This document shows, piece after piece, positions 50,877 through 63,933 of a stretch of 64,000 nucleotides of DNA. This DNA comes from Henricia sp. BOLD:AAB3569 (lineage: Eukaryota; Echinodermata; Asteroidea; Spinulosida; Echinasteridae). Position numbers and translations under genes: made by a program. The stretch lies in the NCBI GenBank assembly GCA_037783545.1, contig JBBELK010000400.1:1-64000 (forward strand), given 5' to 3'. Numbering within the stretch: position 1 is the first letter of the stretch; every line of letters starts with the position of its first letter. The notes under the pieces were generated by a model, which saw only the letters and a list, made by a program, of their open reading frames with translations, was not told where the DNA came from and did not search any database.

Positions 50877-53800
50877 AAATTTCTCTGCCATTTCCCGGCG
50901 AAAGTCTGTCAATTTGTTAGGACAAGTGCGCAATATAGAGTCTTTAGAGCATGCAAAATTTGAAGTTCGTCGGAACATTTTTCGACCTCCAAATTTGCCG
51001 ACGTTTGGACCACACTTTGACCAAAATCCCGTCCCAAACTGGGCCGTGTCAACGACAGTCCGAAGGACTGAGCATGCGCACGAGTCAGGAGTACACCAAA
51101 GAGGTGTGTACAGACAGCCACAGGTTGCGGGAGCATCCAGGAAGCGCCAACCCCTTTTTTTTCTAAACTCTGAAATTTCTCTGCCATTTCCCGGCGAAAG
51201 TCTGTCAATTTTTTAGGACAAGTGTGCAATATAGAGTCTTTGGAGCATGCAAAATTTGAAGTTCGTCGGAACATTTTTCGACCTCCAAATTTGCCGACGT
51301 TTGGACCACACTTTGACCAAAATCCCGTCCCAAACTGGGCCGTGTCAACGACAGTCCGAAGGACTGAGCATGCGCACGAGTCAGGAGTACACCAAAGAGG
51401 TGTGTACAGACAGCCACAGGTTGCGGGAGCAACCAGGAAGCGCCAACCCCTTTCTTTCTAACTCTGAAATTTCTCTGCCATTTCCCGGCGAAAGTCTGTC
51501 AATTTTTTAGGACAAGTGCGCAATATAGAGTCTTTGGAGCATGCAAAATTTGAAGTTCGTCGGAACATTTTTCGACCTCCAAATTTGCCGACGTTTGGAC
51601 CACACTTTGACCAAAATCCCGTCCCAAACTGGGCCGTGTCAACGACAGTCCGAAGGACTGAGCATGCGCACGAGTCAGGAGTACACCAAAGAGGTGTGTA
51701 CAGACAGCCACAGGTTGCGGGAGCATCCAGGAAGCGCCAACCCCTTTTTTTTTCTAAACTCTGAAATTTCTCTGCCATTTTCCGGCGAAAGTCTGTCAAT
51801 TTTTTAGGACAAGTGCGCAATATAGAGTCTTTGGAGCATGCAAAATTTGAAGTTCGTCGGAACATTTTTCGACCTCCAAATTTGCCGACGTTTGGACCAC
51901 ACTTTGACCAAAATCCCGTCCCAAACTGGGCCGTGTCAACGACAGTCCGAAGGACTGAGCATGCGCACGAGTCAGGAGTACACCAAAGAGGTGTGTACAG
52001 ACAGCCACAGGTTGCGGGAGCATCCAGGAAGCGCCAACCCCTTTTTTTCTAAACTCTGAAATTTCTCTGCCATTTCCCGGCGAAAGTCTGTCAATTTTTT
52101 AGGACAAGTGCGCAATATAGAGTCTTTGGAGCATGCAAAATTTGAAGTTCGTCGGAACATTTTTCGACCTCCAAATTTGCCGACGTTTGGACCACACTTT
52201 GACCAAAATCCCGTCCCAAACTGCCGTGTCAACGACAGTCCGAAGGACTGAGCATGCGCACGAGTCAGGAGTACACCAAAGAGGTGTGTACAGACAGCCA
52301 CAGGTTGCGGGAGCATCCAGGAAGCGCCAACCCCTTTTTTCCTTCTAAACTCTGAAATTTCTCTGCCATTTCCGGCGAAAGTCTGTCAATTTTTTAGGAC
52401 AAGTGCGCAATATAGAGTCTTTGGAGCATGCAAAATTTGAAGTTCGTCGGAACATTTTTCGACCTCCAAATTTGCCGACGTTTGGACCACACTTTGACCA
52501 AAATCCCGTCCCAAACTGGGCCGTGTCAACGACAGTCCGAAGGACTGAGCATGCGCACGAGTCAGGAGTACACCAAAGAGGTGTGTACAGACAGCCACAG
52601 GTTGCGGGAGCATCCAGGAAGCGCCAACCCCTTTTTTTTCTAAACTCTGAAATTTCTCTGCCATTTCCCGGCGAAAGTCTGTCAATTTGTTAGGACAAGT
52701 GCGCAATATAGAGTCTTTGGAGCATGCAAAATTTGAAGTTCGTCGGAACATTTTTCGACCTCCAAATTTGCCGACGTTTGGACCACACTTTGACCAAAAT
52801 CCCGTCCCAAACTGGGCCGTGTCAACGACAGTCCGAAGGACTGAGCATGCGCACAAGTCAGGAGTACACCAAAGAGGTGTGTACAGACAGCCACAGGTTG
52901 CGGGAGCATCCAGGAAGCGCCAACCCCTTTTTTTTCTAAACTCTGAAATTTCTCTGCCATTTCCCGGCGAAAGTCTGTCAATTTGTTAGGACAAGTGCGC
53001 AATATAGAGTCTTTGGAGCATGCAAAATTTGAAGTTCGTCGGAACATTTTTCGACCTCCAAATTTGCCGACGTTTGGACCACACTTTGACCAAAATCCCG
53101 TCCCAAACTGGGCCGTGTCAACGACAGTCCGAAGGACTGAGCATGCGCACGGGTCAGGAGTACACCAAAGAGGTGTGTACAGACAGCCACAGGTTGCGGG
53201 AGCATCCAGGAAGCGCCAACCCCTTTTTTTTCTAAACTCTGAAATTTCTCTGCCATTTCCCGGCGAAAGTCTGTCAATTTTTTAGGACAAGTGTGCAATA
53301 TAGAGTCTTTGGAGCATGCAAAATTTGAAGCTCGTCGGAACATTTTTCGACCTCCAAATTTGCCGACGTTTGGACCACACTTTGACCAAAATCCCGTCCC
53401 AAACTGGGCCGTGTCAACGACAGTCCGAAGGACTGAGCATGCGCACGAGTCAGGAGTACACCAAAGAGGTGTGTACAGACAGCCACAGGTTGCGGGAGCA
53501 ACCAGGAAGCGCCAACCCCTTTTTTTCTAAACTCTGAAATTTCTCTGCCATTTCCCGGCGAAAGTCTGTCAATTTTTAGGACAAGTGCGCAATATAGAGT
53601 CTTTGGAGCATGCAAAATTTGAAGTTCGTCGGAACATTTTTCGACCTCCAAATTTGCCGACGTTTGGACCACACTTTGACCAAAATCCCGTCCCAAACTG
53701 GGCCGTGTCAACGACAGTCCGAAGGACTGAGCATGCGCACGAGTCAGGAGTACACCAAAGAGGTGTGTACAGACAGCCACAGGTTGCGGGAACATCCAGG

Positions 53801-55014
53801 AAGCGCCAACCCCTTTTTTTTTCTAAACTCTGAAATTTCTCTGCCATTTTCCGGCGAAAGTCTGTCAATTTTTTAGGACAAGTGCGCAATATAGAGTCTT
53901 TGGAGCATGCAAAATTTGAAGTTCGTCGGAACATTTTTCGACCTCCAAATTTGCCGACGTTTGGACCACACTTTGACCAAAATCCCGTCCCAAACTGGGC
54001 CGTGTCAACGACAGTCCGAAGGACTGAGCATGCGCACGAGTCAGGAGTACACCAAAGAGGTGTGTACAGACAGCCACAGGTTGCGGGAGCATCCAGGAAG
54101 CGCCACCCCTTTTTTTTCTAAACTCTGAAATTTCTCTGCCATTTCCCGGCGAAAGTCTGTCAATTTTTTAGGACAAGTGCGCAATATAGAGTCTTTGGAG
54201 CATGCAAAATTTGAAGTTCGTCGGAACATTTTTCGACCTCCAAATTTGCCGACGTTTGGACCACACTTTGACCAAAATCCCGTCCCAAACTGCCGTGTCA
54301 ACGACAGTCCGAAGGACTGAGCATGCGCACGAGTCAGGAGTACACCAAAGAGGTGTGTACAGACAGCCACAGGTTGCGGGAGCATCCAGGAAGCGCCAAC
54401 CCCTTTTTTTCTCTAAACTCTGAAATTTCTCTGCCATTTCCCGGCGAAAGTCTGTCAATTTTTTAGGACAAGTGCGCAATATAGAGTCTTTGGAGCATGC
54501 AAAATTTGAAGTTCGTCGGAACATTTTTCGACCTCCAAATTTGCCGACGTTTGGACCACACTTTGACCAAAATCCCGTCCCAAACTGGGCCGTGTCAACG
54601 ACAGTCCGAAGGACTGAGCATGCGCACGAGTCAGGAGTACACCAAAGAGGTGTGTACAGACAGCCACAGGTTGCGGGAGCATCCAGGAAGCGCCAACCCC
54701 TTTTTTTTCTAAACTCTGAAATTTCTCTGCCATTTCCCGGCGAAAGTCTGTCAATTTGTTAGGACAAGTGCGCAATATAGAGTCTTTGGAGCATGCAAAA
54801 TTTGAAGTTCGTCGGAACATTTTTCGACCTCCAAATTTGCCGACGTTTGGACCACACTTTGACCAAAATCCCGTCCCAAACTGGGCCGTGTCAACGACAG
54901 TCCGAAGGACTGAGCATGCGCACGAGTCAGGAGTACACCAAAGAGGTGTGTACAGACAGCCACAGGTTGCGGGAGCATCCAGGAAGCGCCAACCCCTTTT
55001 TTTTCTAAACTCTG
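50877..55014 (+). repeat. 7-monomer HOR, two tandem copies of 2069 bp each (boundary 52945/52946)
   Basis: Copy 1 is 50877-52945 and copy 2 is 52946-55014, both 2069 bp. Ordered shared markers: CAATTTGTTAGG; GTGTGCAATAT (51222/53291) with GGGAGCAACCAGG; CATTTTCCGGCG (51776/53845); a near-consensus unit; AACTGCCGTG (52222/54291); a near-consensus unit; and CAATTTGTTAGG again. Private changes such as CTTTAGAGC (50945), CACAAGTC (52853), ACGGGTC (53149) and GAAGCTCG (53327) arose after the duplication. Confidence 0.92.
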
Positions 55015-55914
55015 AAATTTCTCTGCCATTTCCCGGCGAAAGTCTGTCAATTTTTTAGGACAAGTGCGCAATGTAGAGTCTTTGGAGCATGCAAAATTTG
55101 AAGTTCGTCGGAACATTTTTCGACCTCCAAATTTGCCGACGTTTGGACCACACTTTGACCAAAATCCCGTCCCAAACTGGGCCGTGTCATCGACAGTCCG
55201 AAGGACTGAGCATGCGCACGAGTCAGGAGTACACCAAAGAGGTGTGTACAGACAGCCACAGGTTGCGGGAGCATCCAGGAAGCGCCAACCCCTTTTTTTC
55301 TAAACTCTGAAATTTCTCTGCCATTTCCCGGCGAAAGTCTGTCAATTTGTTAGGACAAGTGCGCAATATAGAGTCTTTGGAGCATGCAAAATTTGCAGTT
55401 CGTCGGAACATTTTTCGACCTCCAAATTTGCCGACGTTTGGACCACACTTTGACCAAAATCCCGTCCCAAACTGGGCCGTGTCAACGACAGTCCGAAGGA
55501 CTGAGCATGCGCACGAGTCAGGAGTACACCAAAGAGGTGTGTACAGACAGCCACAGGTTGCGGGAGCATCCAGGAAGCGCCAACCCCTTTTTTTCTAAAC
55601 TCTGAAATTTCTCTGCCATTTCCCGGCGAAAGTCTGTCAATTTTTTAGGACAAGTGCGCAATATAGAGTCTTTGGAGCATGCAAAATTTGAAGTTCGTCG
55701 GAACATTTTTCGACCTCCAAATTTGCCGACGTTTGGACCACACTTTGACCAAAATCCCGTCCCAAACTGGGCCGTGTCAACGACAGTCCGAAGGACTGAG
55801 CATGCGCACGAGTCAGGAGTACACCAAAGAGGTGTGTACAGACAGCCACAGGTTGCGGGAGCATCCAGGAAGCGCCAACCCCTTTTTTTCTAAACTCTGA
55901 AATTTCTCTGCCAT

Positions 55915-57360
55915 TTCCCGGCGAAAGTCTGTCAATTTTTTAGGACAAGTGCGCAATATAGAGTCTTTGAATTTGAAGTTCGTCGGAACATTTTTCGACC
56001 TCCAAATTTGCCGACGTTTGGACCACACTTTGACCAAAATCCCGTCCCAAACTGCCGTGTCAACGACAGTCCGAAGGACTGAGCATGCGCACGAGTCAGG
56101 AGTACACCAAAGAGGTGTGTACAGACAGCCACAGGTTGCGGGAGCATCCAGGAAGCGCCAACCCCTTTTTTTCTAAACTCTGAAATTTCTCTGCCATTTC
56201 CCGGCGAAAGTCTGTCAATTTTTTAGGACAAGTGCGCAATATAGAGTCTTTGAATTTGAAGTTCGTCGGAACATTTTTCGACCTCCAAATTTGCCGACGT
56301 TTGGACCACACTTTGACCAAAATCCCGTCCCAAACTGCCGTGTCAACGACAGTCCGAAGGACTGAGCATGCGCACGAGTCAGGAGTACACCAAAGAGGTG
56401 TGTACAGACAGCCACAGGTTGCGGGAGCATCCAGGAAGCGCCAACCCCTTTTTTTTCTAAACTCTGAAATTTCTCTGTCATTTCCCGTCGAAAGTCTGTC
56501 AATTTTTTAGGACAAGTGCGCAATATAGAGTCTTTGGAGCATGCAAAATTTGAAGTTCGTCGGAACATTTTTCGACCTCCAAATTTGCCGACGTTTGGAC
56601 CACACTTTGACCAAAATCCCGTCCCAAACTGCCGTGTCAACGACAGTCCGAAGGACTGAGCATGCGCACGAGTCAGGTGTACACCAAAGAGGTGTGTACA
56701 GACAGCCACAGGTTGCGGGAGCATCCAGGAAGCGCCAACCCCTTTTTTCCTAAACTCTGAAATTTCTCTGCCATTTCCCGGCGAAAGTCTGTTAATTTTT
56801 TAGGACAAGTGCGCAATATAGAGTCTTTGGAGCATGCAAAATTTGAAGTTCGTCGGAACATTTTTCGACCTCCAAATTTGCCGACGTTTGGACCACACTT
56901 TGACCAAAATCCCGTCCCAAACTGCCGTGTCAACGACAGTCCGAAGGACTGAGCATGCGCACGAGTCAGGAGTACACCAAAGAGGTGTGTACAGACAGCC
57001 ACAGGTTGCGGGAGCATCCAGGAAGCGCCAACCCCTTTTTTTCTAAACTCTGAAATTTCTCTGCCATTTCCCGGCGAAAGTCTGTCAATTTTTTAGGACA
57101 AGTGCGCAATATAGAGTCTTTGAATTTGAAGTTCGTCGGAACATTTTTCGACCTCCAAATTTGCCGACGTTTGGACCACACTTTGACCAAAATCCCGTCC
57201 CAAACTGGGCCGTGTCAACGACAGTCCGAAGGACTGAGCATGCGCACGAGTCAGGAGTACACCAAAGAGGTGTGTACAGACAGCCACAGGTTGCGGGAGC
57301 ATCCAGGAAGCGCCAACCCCTTTTTTTTTCTAAACTCTGAAATTTCTCTGCCATTTCCCG
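55915..57360 (+). repeat. group of monomers lacking GAGCATGCAA
   Basis: Three monomers have GAGTCTTTG joined to AATTTGAAG, a 10-bp loss of GAGCATGCAA, at 55969/55970, 56252/56253 and 57122/57123. Two normal-length units lie between the second and third. Most units here also have AACTGCCGTG. The deletion removes the first GCATGC of the monomer. Identical junctions show one deletion event followed by amplification. Confidence 0.9.
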
Positions 57361-58822
57361 GCTAAAGTCTGTCAATTTTTTAGGACAAGTGCGCAATATA
57401 GAGTCTTTGGAGCATGCGAAATTTGAAGTTCGTCGGAACATTTTTCGACATCCAAATTTGCCGACGTTTGGACCACACTTTGACCAAAATCCCGTCCCAA
57501 ACTGGGCCGTGTCAACGACAGTCCGAAGGACTGAGCATGCGCACGAGTCAGGAGTACACCAAAGAGGTGTGTACAGACAGCCACAGGTTGCGGGAGCATC
57601 CAGGAAGCGCCAACCCCTTTTTTTTCTAAACTCTGAAATTTCTCTGCCATTTCCCGGCGAAAGTCTGTCAATTTTTTAGGACAAGTGCGCAATATAGAGT
57701 CTTTGGAGCATGCAAAATTTGAAGTTCGTCGGAACATTTTTCGACCTCCAAATTTGCCGACGTTTGGACCACACTTTGACCAGAATCCCGTCCCAAACTG
57801 GGCCGTGTCAACGACAGTCCGAAGGACTGAGCATGCGCGCGAGTCAGGAGTACACCAAAGAGGTGTGTACAGACAGCCACAGGTTGCGGGAGCATCCAGG
57901 AAGCGCCAACCCCTTTTTTTTCTAAACTCTGAAATTTCTCTGCCATTTCCCGGCGAAAGTCTGTCAATTTTTTAGGACAAGTGCGCAATATAGAGTCTTT
58001 GGAGCATGCGAAATTTGAAGTTCGTCGGAACATTTTTCGACCTCCAAATTTGCCGACGTTTGGACCACACTTTGACCAAAATCCCGTCCCAAACTGGGCC
58101 GTGTCAACGACAGTCCGAAGGACTGAGCATGCGCACGAGTCAGGAGTACACCAAAGAGGTGTGTACAGACAGCCACAGGTTGCGGGAGCATCCAGGAAGC
58201 GCCAACCCCTTTTTTTTCTAAACTCTGAAATTTCTCTGCCATTTCCCGGCGAAAGTCTGTCAATTTTTTAGGACAAGTGCGCAATATAGAGTCTTTGGAG
58301 CATGCAAATTTGAAGTTCGTCGGAACATTTTTCGACCTCCAAATTTGCCGACGTTTGGACCACACTTTGACCAAAATCCCGTCCCAAACTGGGCCGTGTC
58401 AACGACAGTCCGAATGACTGAGCATGCGCACGAGTCAGGAGTACACCAAAGAGGTGTGTACAGACAGCCACAGGTTGCGGGAGCATCCAGGAAGCGCCAA
58501 CCCCTTTTTTTTCTAAACTCTGAAATTTCTCTGTCATTTCCCGGCAAAAGTCTGTCAATTTTTTAGGACAAGTGCGCAATATAGAGTCTTTGGAGCATGC
58601 AAAATTTGAAGTTCGTCGGAACATTTTTCGACCTCCAAATTTGCCGACGTTTGGACCACACTTTGACCAAAATCCCGTCCCAAACTGGGCCGTGTCAACG
58701 ACAGTCCGAAGGACTGAGCATGCGCACGAGTCAGGAGTACACCAAAGAGGTGTGTACAGACAGCCACAGGTTGCGGGAGCATCCAGGAAGCGCCAACCCC
58801 CTTTTTTTTCTTCTAAACTCTG

Positions 58823-59088
58823 AAATTTCTCTGCCATTTCCCGGCGAAAGTCTGTCAATTTGTAGGACAAGTGCGCAATATAGAGTCTTTGGAGCATGCA
58901 CAATTTGAAGTTTGTCGGAACATTTTTCGACCTCCAAATTTGCCGACGTTTGGACCACACTTTGACCAAAATCCCGTCCCAAACTGAGCATGCGCACGAG
59001 TCAGGAGTACACCAAAGAGGTGTGTACAGACAGCCACAGGTTGCGGGAGCATCCAGGAAGCGCCAACCCCTTTTTTTTCTAAACTCTG
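58823..59088 (+). repeat. shortened monomer, 29-bp deletion between ACTG direct repeats
   Basis: AAACTG (58981-58986) is followed directly by AGCATGCGCAC. The 29 bp from GGCCGTG through GGACTG are missing. The deleted segment normally lies between two ACTG copies, one of which remains, so replication slippage or short-repeat recombination is the likely cause. The deletion removes hairpin 1 completely. The unit also has GCACAATTTGAAGTTTG, as does the full-length unit at about 63.7 kb, so its parent type is still present. Confidence 0.9.
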
Positions 59089-59979
59089 AAATTTCTCTGT
59101 CATTTCCCGGCGAAAGTCTGTCAATTTTTTAGGACAAGTGCGCAATATAGAGTCTTTGGAGCATGCAAAATTTGAAGTTCGTCGGAACATTTTTCGACCT
59201 CCAAATTTGCCGACGTTTGGACCACACTTTGACCAAAATCCCGTCCCAAACTGGGCCGTGTCAACGACAGTCCGAAGGACTGAGCATGCGCACGAGTCAG
59301 GAGTACACCAAAGAGGTGTGTACAGACAGCCACAGGTTGCGGGAGCATCCAGGAAGCGCCAACCCCTTTTTTTTTTCTAAACTCTGAAATTTCTCTGCCA
59401 TTTCCCGGCTAAAGTCTGTCAATTTTTTAGGACAAGTGCGCAATATAGAGTCTTTGGAGCATGCGAAATTTGAAGTTCGTCGGAACATTTTTCGACATCC
59501 AAATTTGCCGACGTTTGGACCACACTTTGACCAAAATCCCGTCCCAAACTGGGCCGTGTCAACGACAGTCCGAAGGACTGAGCATGCGCACGAGTCAGGA
59601 GTACACCAAAGAGGTGTGTACAGACAGCCACAGGTTGCGGGAGCATCCAGGAAGCGCCAACCCCTTTTTTTTCTAAACTCTGAAATTTCTCTGCCATTTC
59701 CCGGCGAAAGTCTGTCATTTTTTTAGGACAAGTGCGCAATATAGAGTCTTTGGAGCATGCAAAATTTGAAGTTCGTCGGAACATTTTTCGACCTCCAAAT
59801 TTGCCGACGTTTGGACCACACTTTGACCAAAATCCCGTCCCAAACTGGGCCGTGTCAACGACAGTCCGAAGGACTGAGCATGCGCACGAGTCAGGAGTAC
59901 ACCAAAGAGGTGTGTACAGACAGCCACAGGTTGCGGGAGCATCCAGGAAGCGCCAACCCCCTTTTTTTTCTAAACTTTG

Positions 59980-62900
59980 AAATTTCTCTGCCATTTCCCG
60001 GCGAAAGTCTGTCAATTTTTTAGGACAAGTGCGCAATATAGAGTCTTTGGAGCATGCAAAATTTGAAGTTCGTCGGAACATTTTTCGACCTCCAAATTTG
60101 CCGACGTTTGGACCACACTTTGACCAAAATCCCGTCCCAAACTGGGCCGTGTCAACGACAGTCCGAAGGACTGAGCATGCGCACGAGTCAGGAGTACACC
60201 AAAGAGGTGTGTACAGACAGCCACAGGTTGCGGGAGCATCCAGGAAGCGCCAAACCCTTTTTTTTCTAAACTCTGAAATTTCTCTGCCATTTCCCGGCGA
60301 AAGTCTGTCAATTTTTTAGGACAAGTGCGCAATATAGAGTCTTTGGAGCATGCAAAATTTGAAGTTCGTCGGAACATTTTTCGACCTCCAAATTTGCCGA
60401 CGTTTGGACCACACTTTGACCAAAATCCCGTCCCAAACTGGGCCGTGTCAACGACAGTCCGAAGGACTGAGCATGCGCACGAGTCAGGAGTACACCAAAG
60501 AAAGTCTGTCAATTTTTTAGGACAAGTGCGCAATATAGAGTCTTTGGAGCATGCAAAATTTGAAGTTCGTCGGAACATTTTTCGACCTCCAAATTTGCCG
60601 ACGTTTGGACCACACTTTGACCAGAATCCCGTCCCAAACTGGGCCGTGTCAACGACAGTCCGAAGGACTGAGCATGCGCGCGAGTCAGGAGTACACCAAA
60701 GAGGTGAACAGACAGCCACAGGTTGCGGGAGCATCCAGGAAGCGCCAACCCCTTTTTTTTCTAAACTCTGAAATTTCTCTGCCATTTCCCGGCGAAAGTC
60801 TGTCAATTTTTTAGGACAAGTGCGCAATATAGAGTCTTTGGAGCATGCGAAATTTGAAGTTCGTCGGAACATTTTTCGACCTCCAAATTTGCCGACGTTT
60901 GGACCACACTTTGACCAAAATCCCGTCCCAAACTGGGCCGTGTCAACGACAGTCCGAAGGACTGAGCATGCGCACGAGTCAGGAGTACACCAAAGAGGTG
61001 TGTACAGACAGCCACAGGTTGCGGGAGCATCCAGGAAGCGCCAACCCCTTTTTTTCTAAACTCTGAAATTTCTCTGCCATTTCCCGGCGAAAGTCTGTCA
61101 ATTTTTTAGGACAAGTGCGCAATATAGAGTCTTTGGAGCATGCAAATTTGAAGTTCGTCGGAACATTTTTCGACCTCCAAATTTGCCGACGTTTGGACCA
61201 CACTTTGACCAAAATCCCGTCCCAAACTGGGCCGTGTCAACGACAGTCCGAATGACTGAGCATGCGCACGAGTCAGGAGTACACCAAAGAGGTGTGTACA
61301 GACAGCCACAGGTTGCGGGAGCATCCAGGAAGCGCCAACCCCTTTTTTTTCTAAACTCTGAAATTTCTCTGTCATTTCCCGGCAAAAGTCTGTCAATTTT
61401 TTAGGACAAGTGCGCAATATAGAGTCTTTGGAGCATGCAAAATTTGAAGTTCGTCGGAACATTTTTCGACCTCCAAATTTGCCGACGTTTGGACCACACT
61501 TTGACCAAAATCCCGTCCCAAACTGGGCCGTGTCAACGACAGTCCGAAGGACTGAGCATGCGCACGAGTCAGGAGTACACCAAAGAGGTGTGTACAGACA
61601 GCCACAGGTTGCGGGAGCATCCAGGAAGCGCCAACCCCTTTTTTTTCTTCTAAACTCTGAAATTTCTCTGCCATTTCCCGGCGAAAGTCTGTCAATTTGT
61701 AGGACAAGTGCGCAATATAGAGTCTTTGGAGCATGCAAAATTTGAAGTTCGTCGGAACATTTTTCGACCTCCAAATTTGCCGACGTTTGGACCACACTTT
61801 GACCAAAATCCCGTCCCAAACTGGGCCGTGTCAACGACAGTCCGAAGGACTGAGCATGCGCACGAGTCAGGAGTACACCAAAGAGGTGTGTACAGACAGC
61901 CACAGGTTGCGGGAGCATCCAGGAAGCGCCAACCCCCTTTTTTTTCTAAACTCTGAAATTTCTCTGCCATTTCCCGGCGAAAGTCTGTCAATTTTTTAGG
62001 ACAAGTGCGCAATATAGAGTCTTTGGAGCATGCAAAATTTGAAGTTCGTCGGAACATTTTTCGACCTCCAAATTTGCCGACGTTTGGACCACACTTTGAC
62101 CAAAATCCCGTCCCAAACTGGGCCGTGTCAACGACAGTCCGAAGGACTGAGCATGCGCACGAGTCAGGAGTACACCAAAGAGGTGTGTACAGACAGCCAC
62201 AGGTTGCGGGAGCATCCAGGAAGCGCCAAACCCTTTTTTTTCTAAACTCTGAAATTTCTCTGCCATTTCCCGGCGAAAGTCTGTCAATTTTTTAGGACAA
62301 GTGCGCAATATAGAGTCTTTGGAGCATGCAAAATTTGAAGTTCGTCGGAACATTTTTCGACCTCCAAATTTGCCGACGTTTGGACCACACTTTGACCAAA
62401 ATCCCGTCCCAAACTGGGCCGTGTCAACGACAGTCCGAAGGACTGAGCATGCGCACGAGTCAGGAGTACACCAAAGAAAGTCTGTCAATTTTTTAGGACA
62501 AGTGCGCAATATAGAGTCTTTGGAGCATGCAAAATTTGAAGTTCGTCGGAACATTTTTCGACCTCCAAATTTGCCGACGTTTGGACCACACTTTGACCAG
62601 AATCCCGTCCCAAACTGGGCCGTGTCAACGACAGTCCGAAGGACTGAGCATGCGCGCGAGTCAGGAGTACACCAAAGAGGTGAACAGACAGCCACAGGTT
62701 GCGGGAGCATCCAGGAAGCGCCAACCCCTTTTTTTTCTAAACTCTGAAATTTCTCTGCCATTTCCCGGCGAAAGTCTGTCAATTTTTTAGGACAAGTGCG
62801 CAATATAGAGTCTTTGGAGCATGCGAAATTTGAAGTTCGTCGGAACATTTTTCGACCTCCAAATTTGCCGACGTTTGGACCACACTTTGACCAAAATCCC

Positions 62901-63933
62901 GTCCCAAACTGGGCCGTGTCAACGACAGTCCGAAGGACTGAGCATGCGCACGAGTCAGGAGTACACCAAAGAGGTGTGTACAGACAGCCACAGGTTGCGG
63001 GAGCATCCAGGAAGCGCCAACCCCTTTTTTTTCTAAACTCTGAAATTTCTCTGCCATTTCCCGGCGAAAGTCTGTCAATTTTTTAGGACAAGTGCGCAAT
63101 ATAGAGTCTTTGGAGCATGCAAATTTGAAGTTCGTCGGAACATTTTTCGACCTCCAAATTTGCCGACGTTTGGACCACACTTTGACCAAAATCCCGTCCC
63201 AAACTGGGCCGTGTCAACGACAGTCCGAATGACTGAGCATGCGCACGAGTCAGGAGTACACCAAAGAGGTGTGTACAGACAGCCACAGGTTGCGGGAGCA
63301 TCCAGGAAGCGCCAACCCCTTTTTTTTCTAAACTCTGAAATTTCTCTGTCATTTCCCGGCAAAAGTCTGTCAATTTTTTAGGACAAGTGCGCAATATAGA
63401 GTCTTTGGAGCATGCAAAATTTGAAGTTCGTCGGAACATTTTTCGACCTCCAAATTTGCCGACGTTTGGACCACACTTTGACCAAAATCCCGTCCCAAAC
63501 TGGGCCGTGTCAACGACAGTCCGAAGGACTGAGCATGCGCACGAGTCAGGAGTACACCAAAGAGGTGTGTACAGACAGCCACAGGTTGCGGGAGCATCCA
63601 GGAAGCGCCAACCCCCTTTTTTTTCTTCTAAACTCTGAAATTTCTCTGCCATTTCCCGGCGAAAGTCTGTCAATTTGTAGGACAAGTGCGCAATATAGAG
63701 TCTTTGGAGCATGCACAATTTGAAGTTTGTCGGAACATTTTTCGACCTCCAAATTTGCCGACGTTTGGACCACACTTTGACCAAAATCCCGTCCCAAACT
63801 GGGCCGTGTCAACGACAGTCCGAAGGACTGAGCATGCGCACGAGTCAGGAGTACACCAAAGAGGTGTGTACAGACAGCCACAGGTTGCGGGAGCATCCAG
63901 GAAGCGCCAACCCCTTTTTTTCTCTAAACTCTG
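59980..63933 (+). repeat. 7-monomer HOR (about 1.98 kb) including a truncated monomer, two tandem copies (boundary 61955/61956)
   Basis: Copy 1 is 59980-61955 and copy 2 is 61956-63933, offset 1976 bp. Ordered shared markers: CGCCAAACCCTTT; a truncated unit with junction CCAAAGAAAGTCTG (60500/60501 and 62476/62477); CCAGAATCCCG with GCGCGCGAG and GGTGAACAG; GCGAAATTT; GCAAATTTG with GAATGACTG; GTCATTTCCCGGCAAAAG before the next unit; CAATTTGTAGG. A related but differently arranged set, lacking the truncated unit, occurs at about 57.7-59.1 kb. The last monomer differs between copies (GCAAAATTTGAAGTTCG against GCACAATTTGAAGTTTG), so exchange continued after duplication. Confidence 0.9.
60276..60500 (+). 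repeat. truncated monomer (95-bp deletion at its 3' junction), first copy
   Basis: The monomer runs normally to CACCAAAGA and then joins AAGTCTGTCAAT of the next unit, deleting 95 bp that include the right arm of hairpin 2, the CCCC-T8 run and the AAATTTCTCTGCC start. The junction has 2-base microhomology (GA). The same junction recurs at 62476/62477. It turns a multiple-of-296 period into a 1976-bp HOR. Confidence 0.88.

Noticed and set aside
60012-62848. Two identical 286-codon minus-strand ORFs as a duplicated gene pair
   Set aside because: Their identity comes from the 1976-bp higher-order repeat. The frame depends on the 95-bp deletion and monomer-length accidents.
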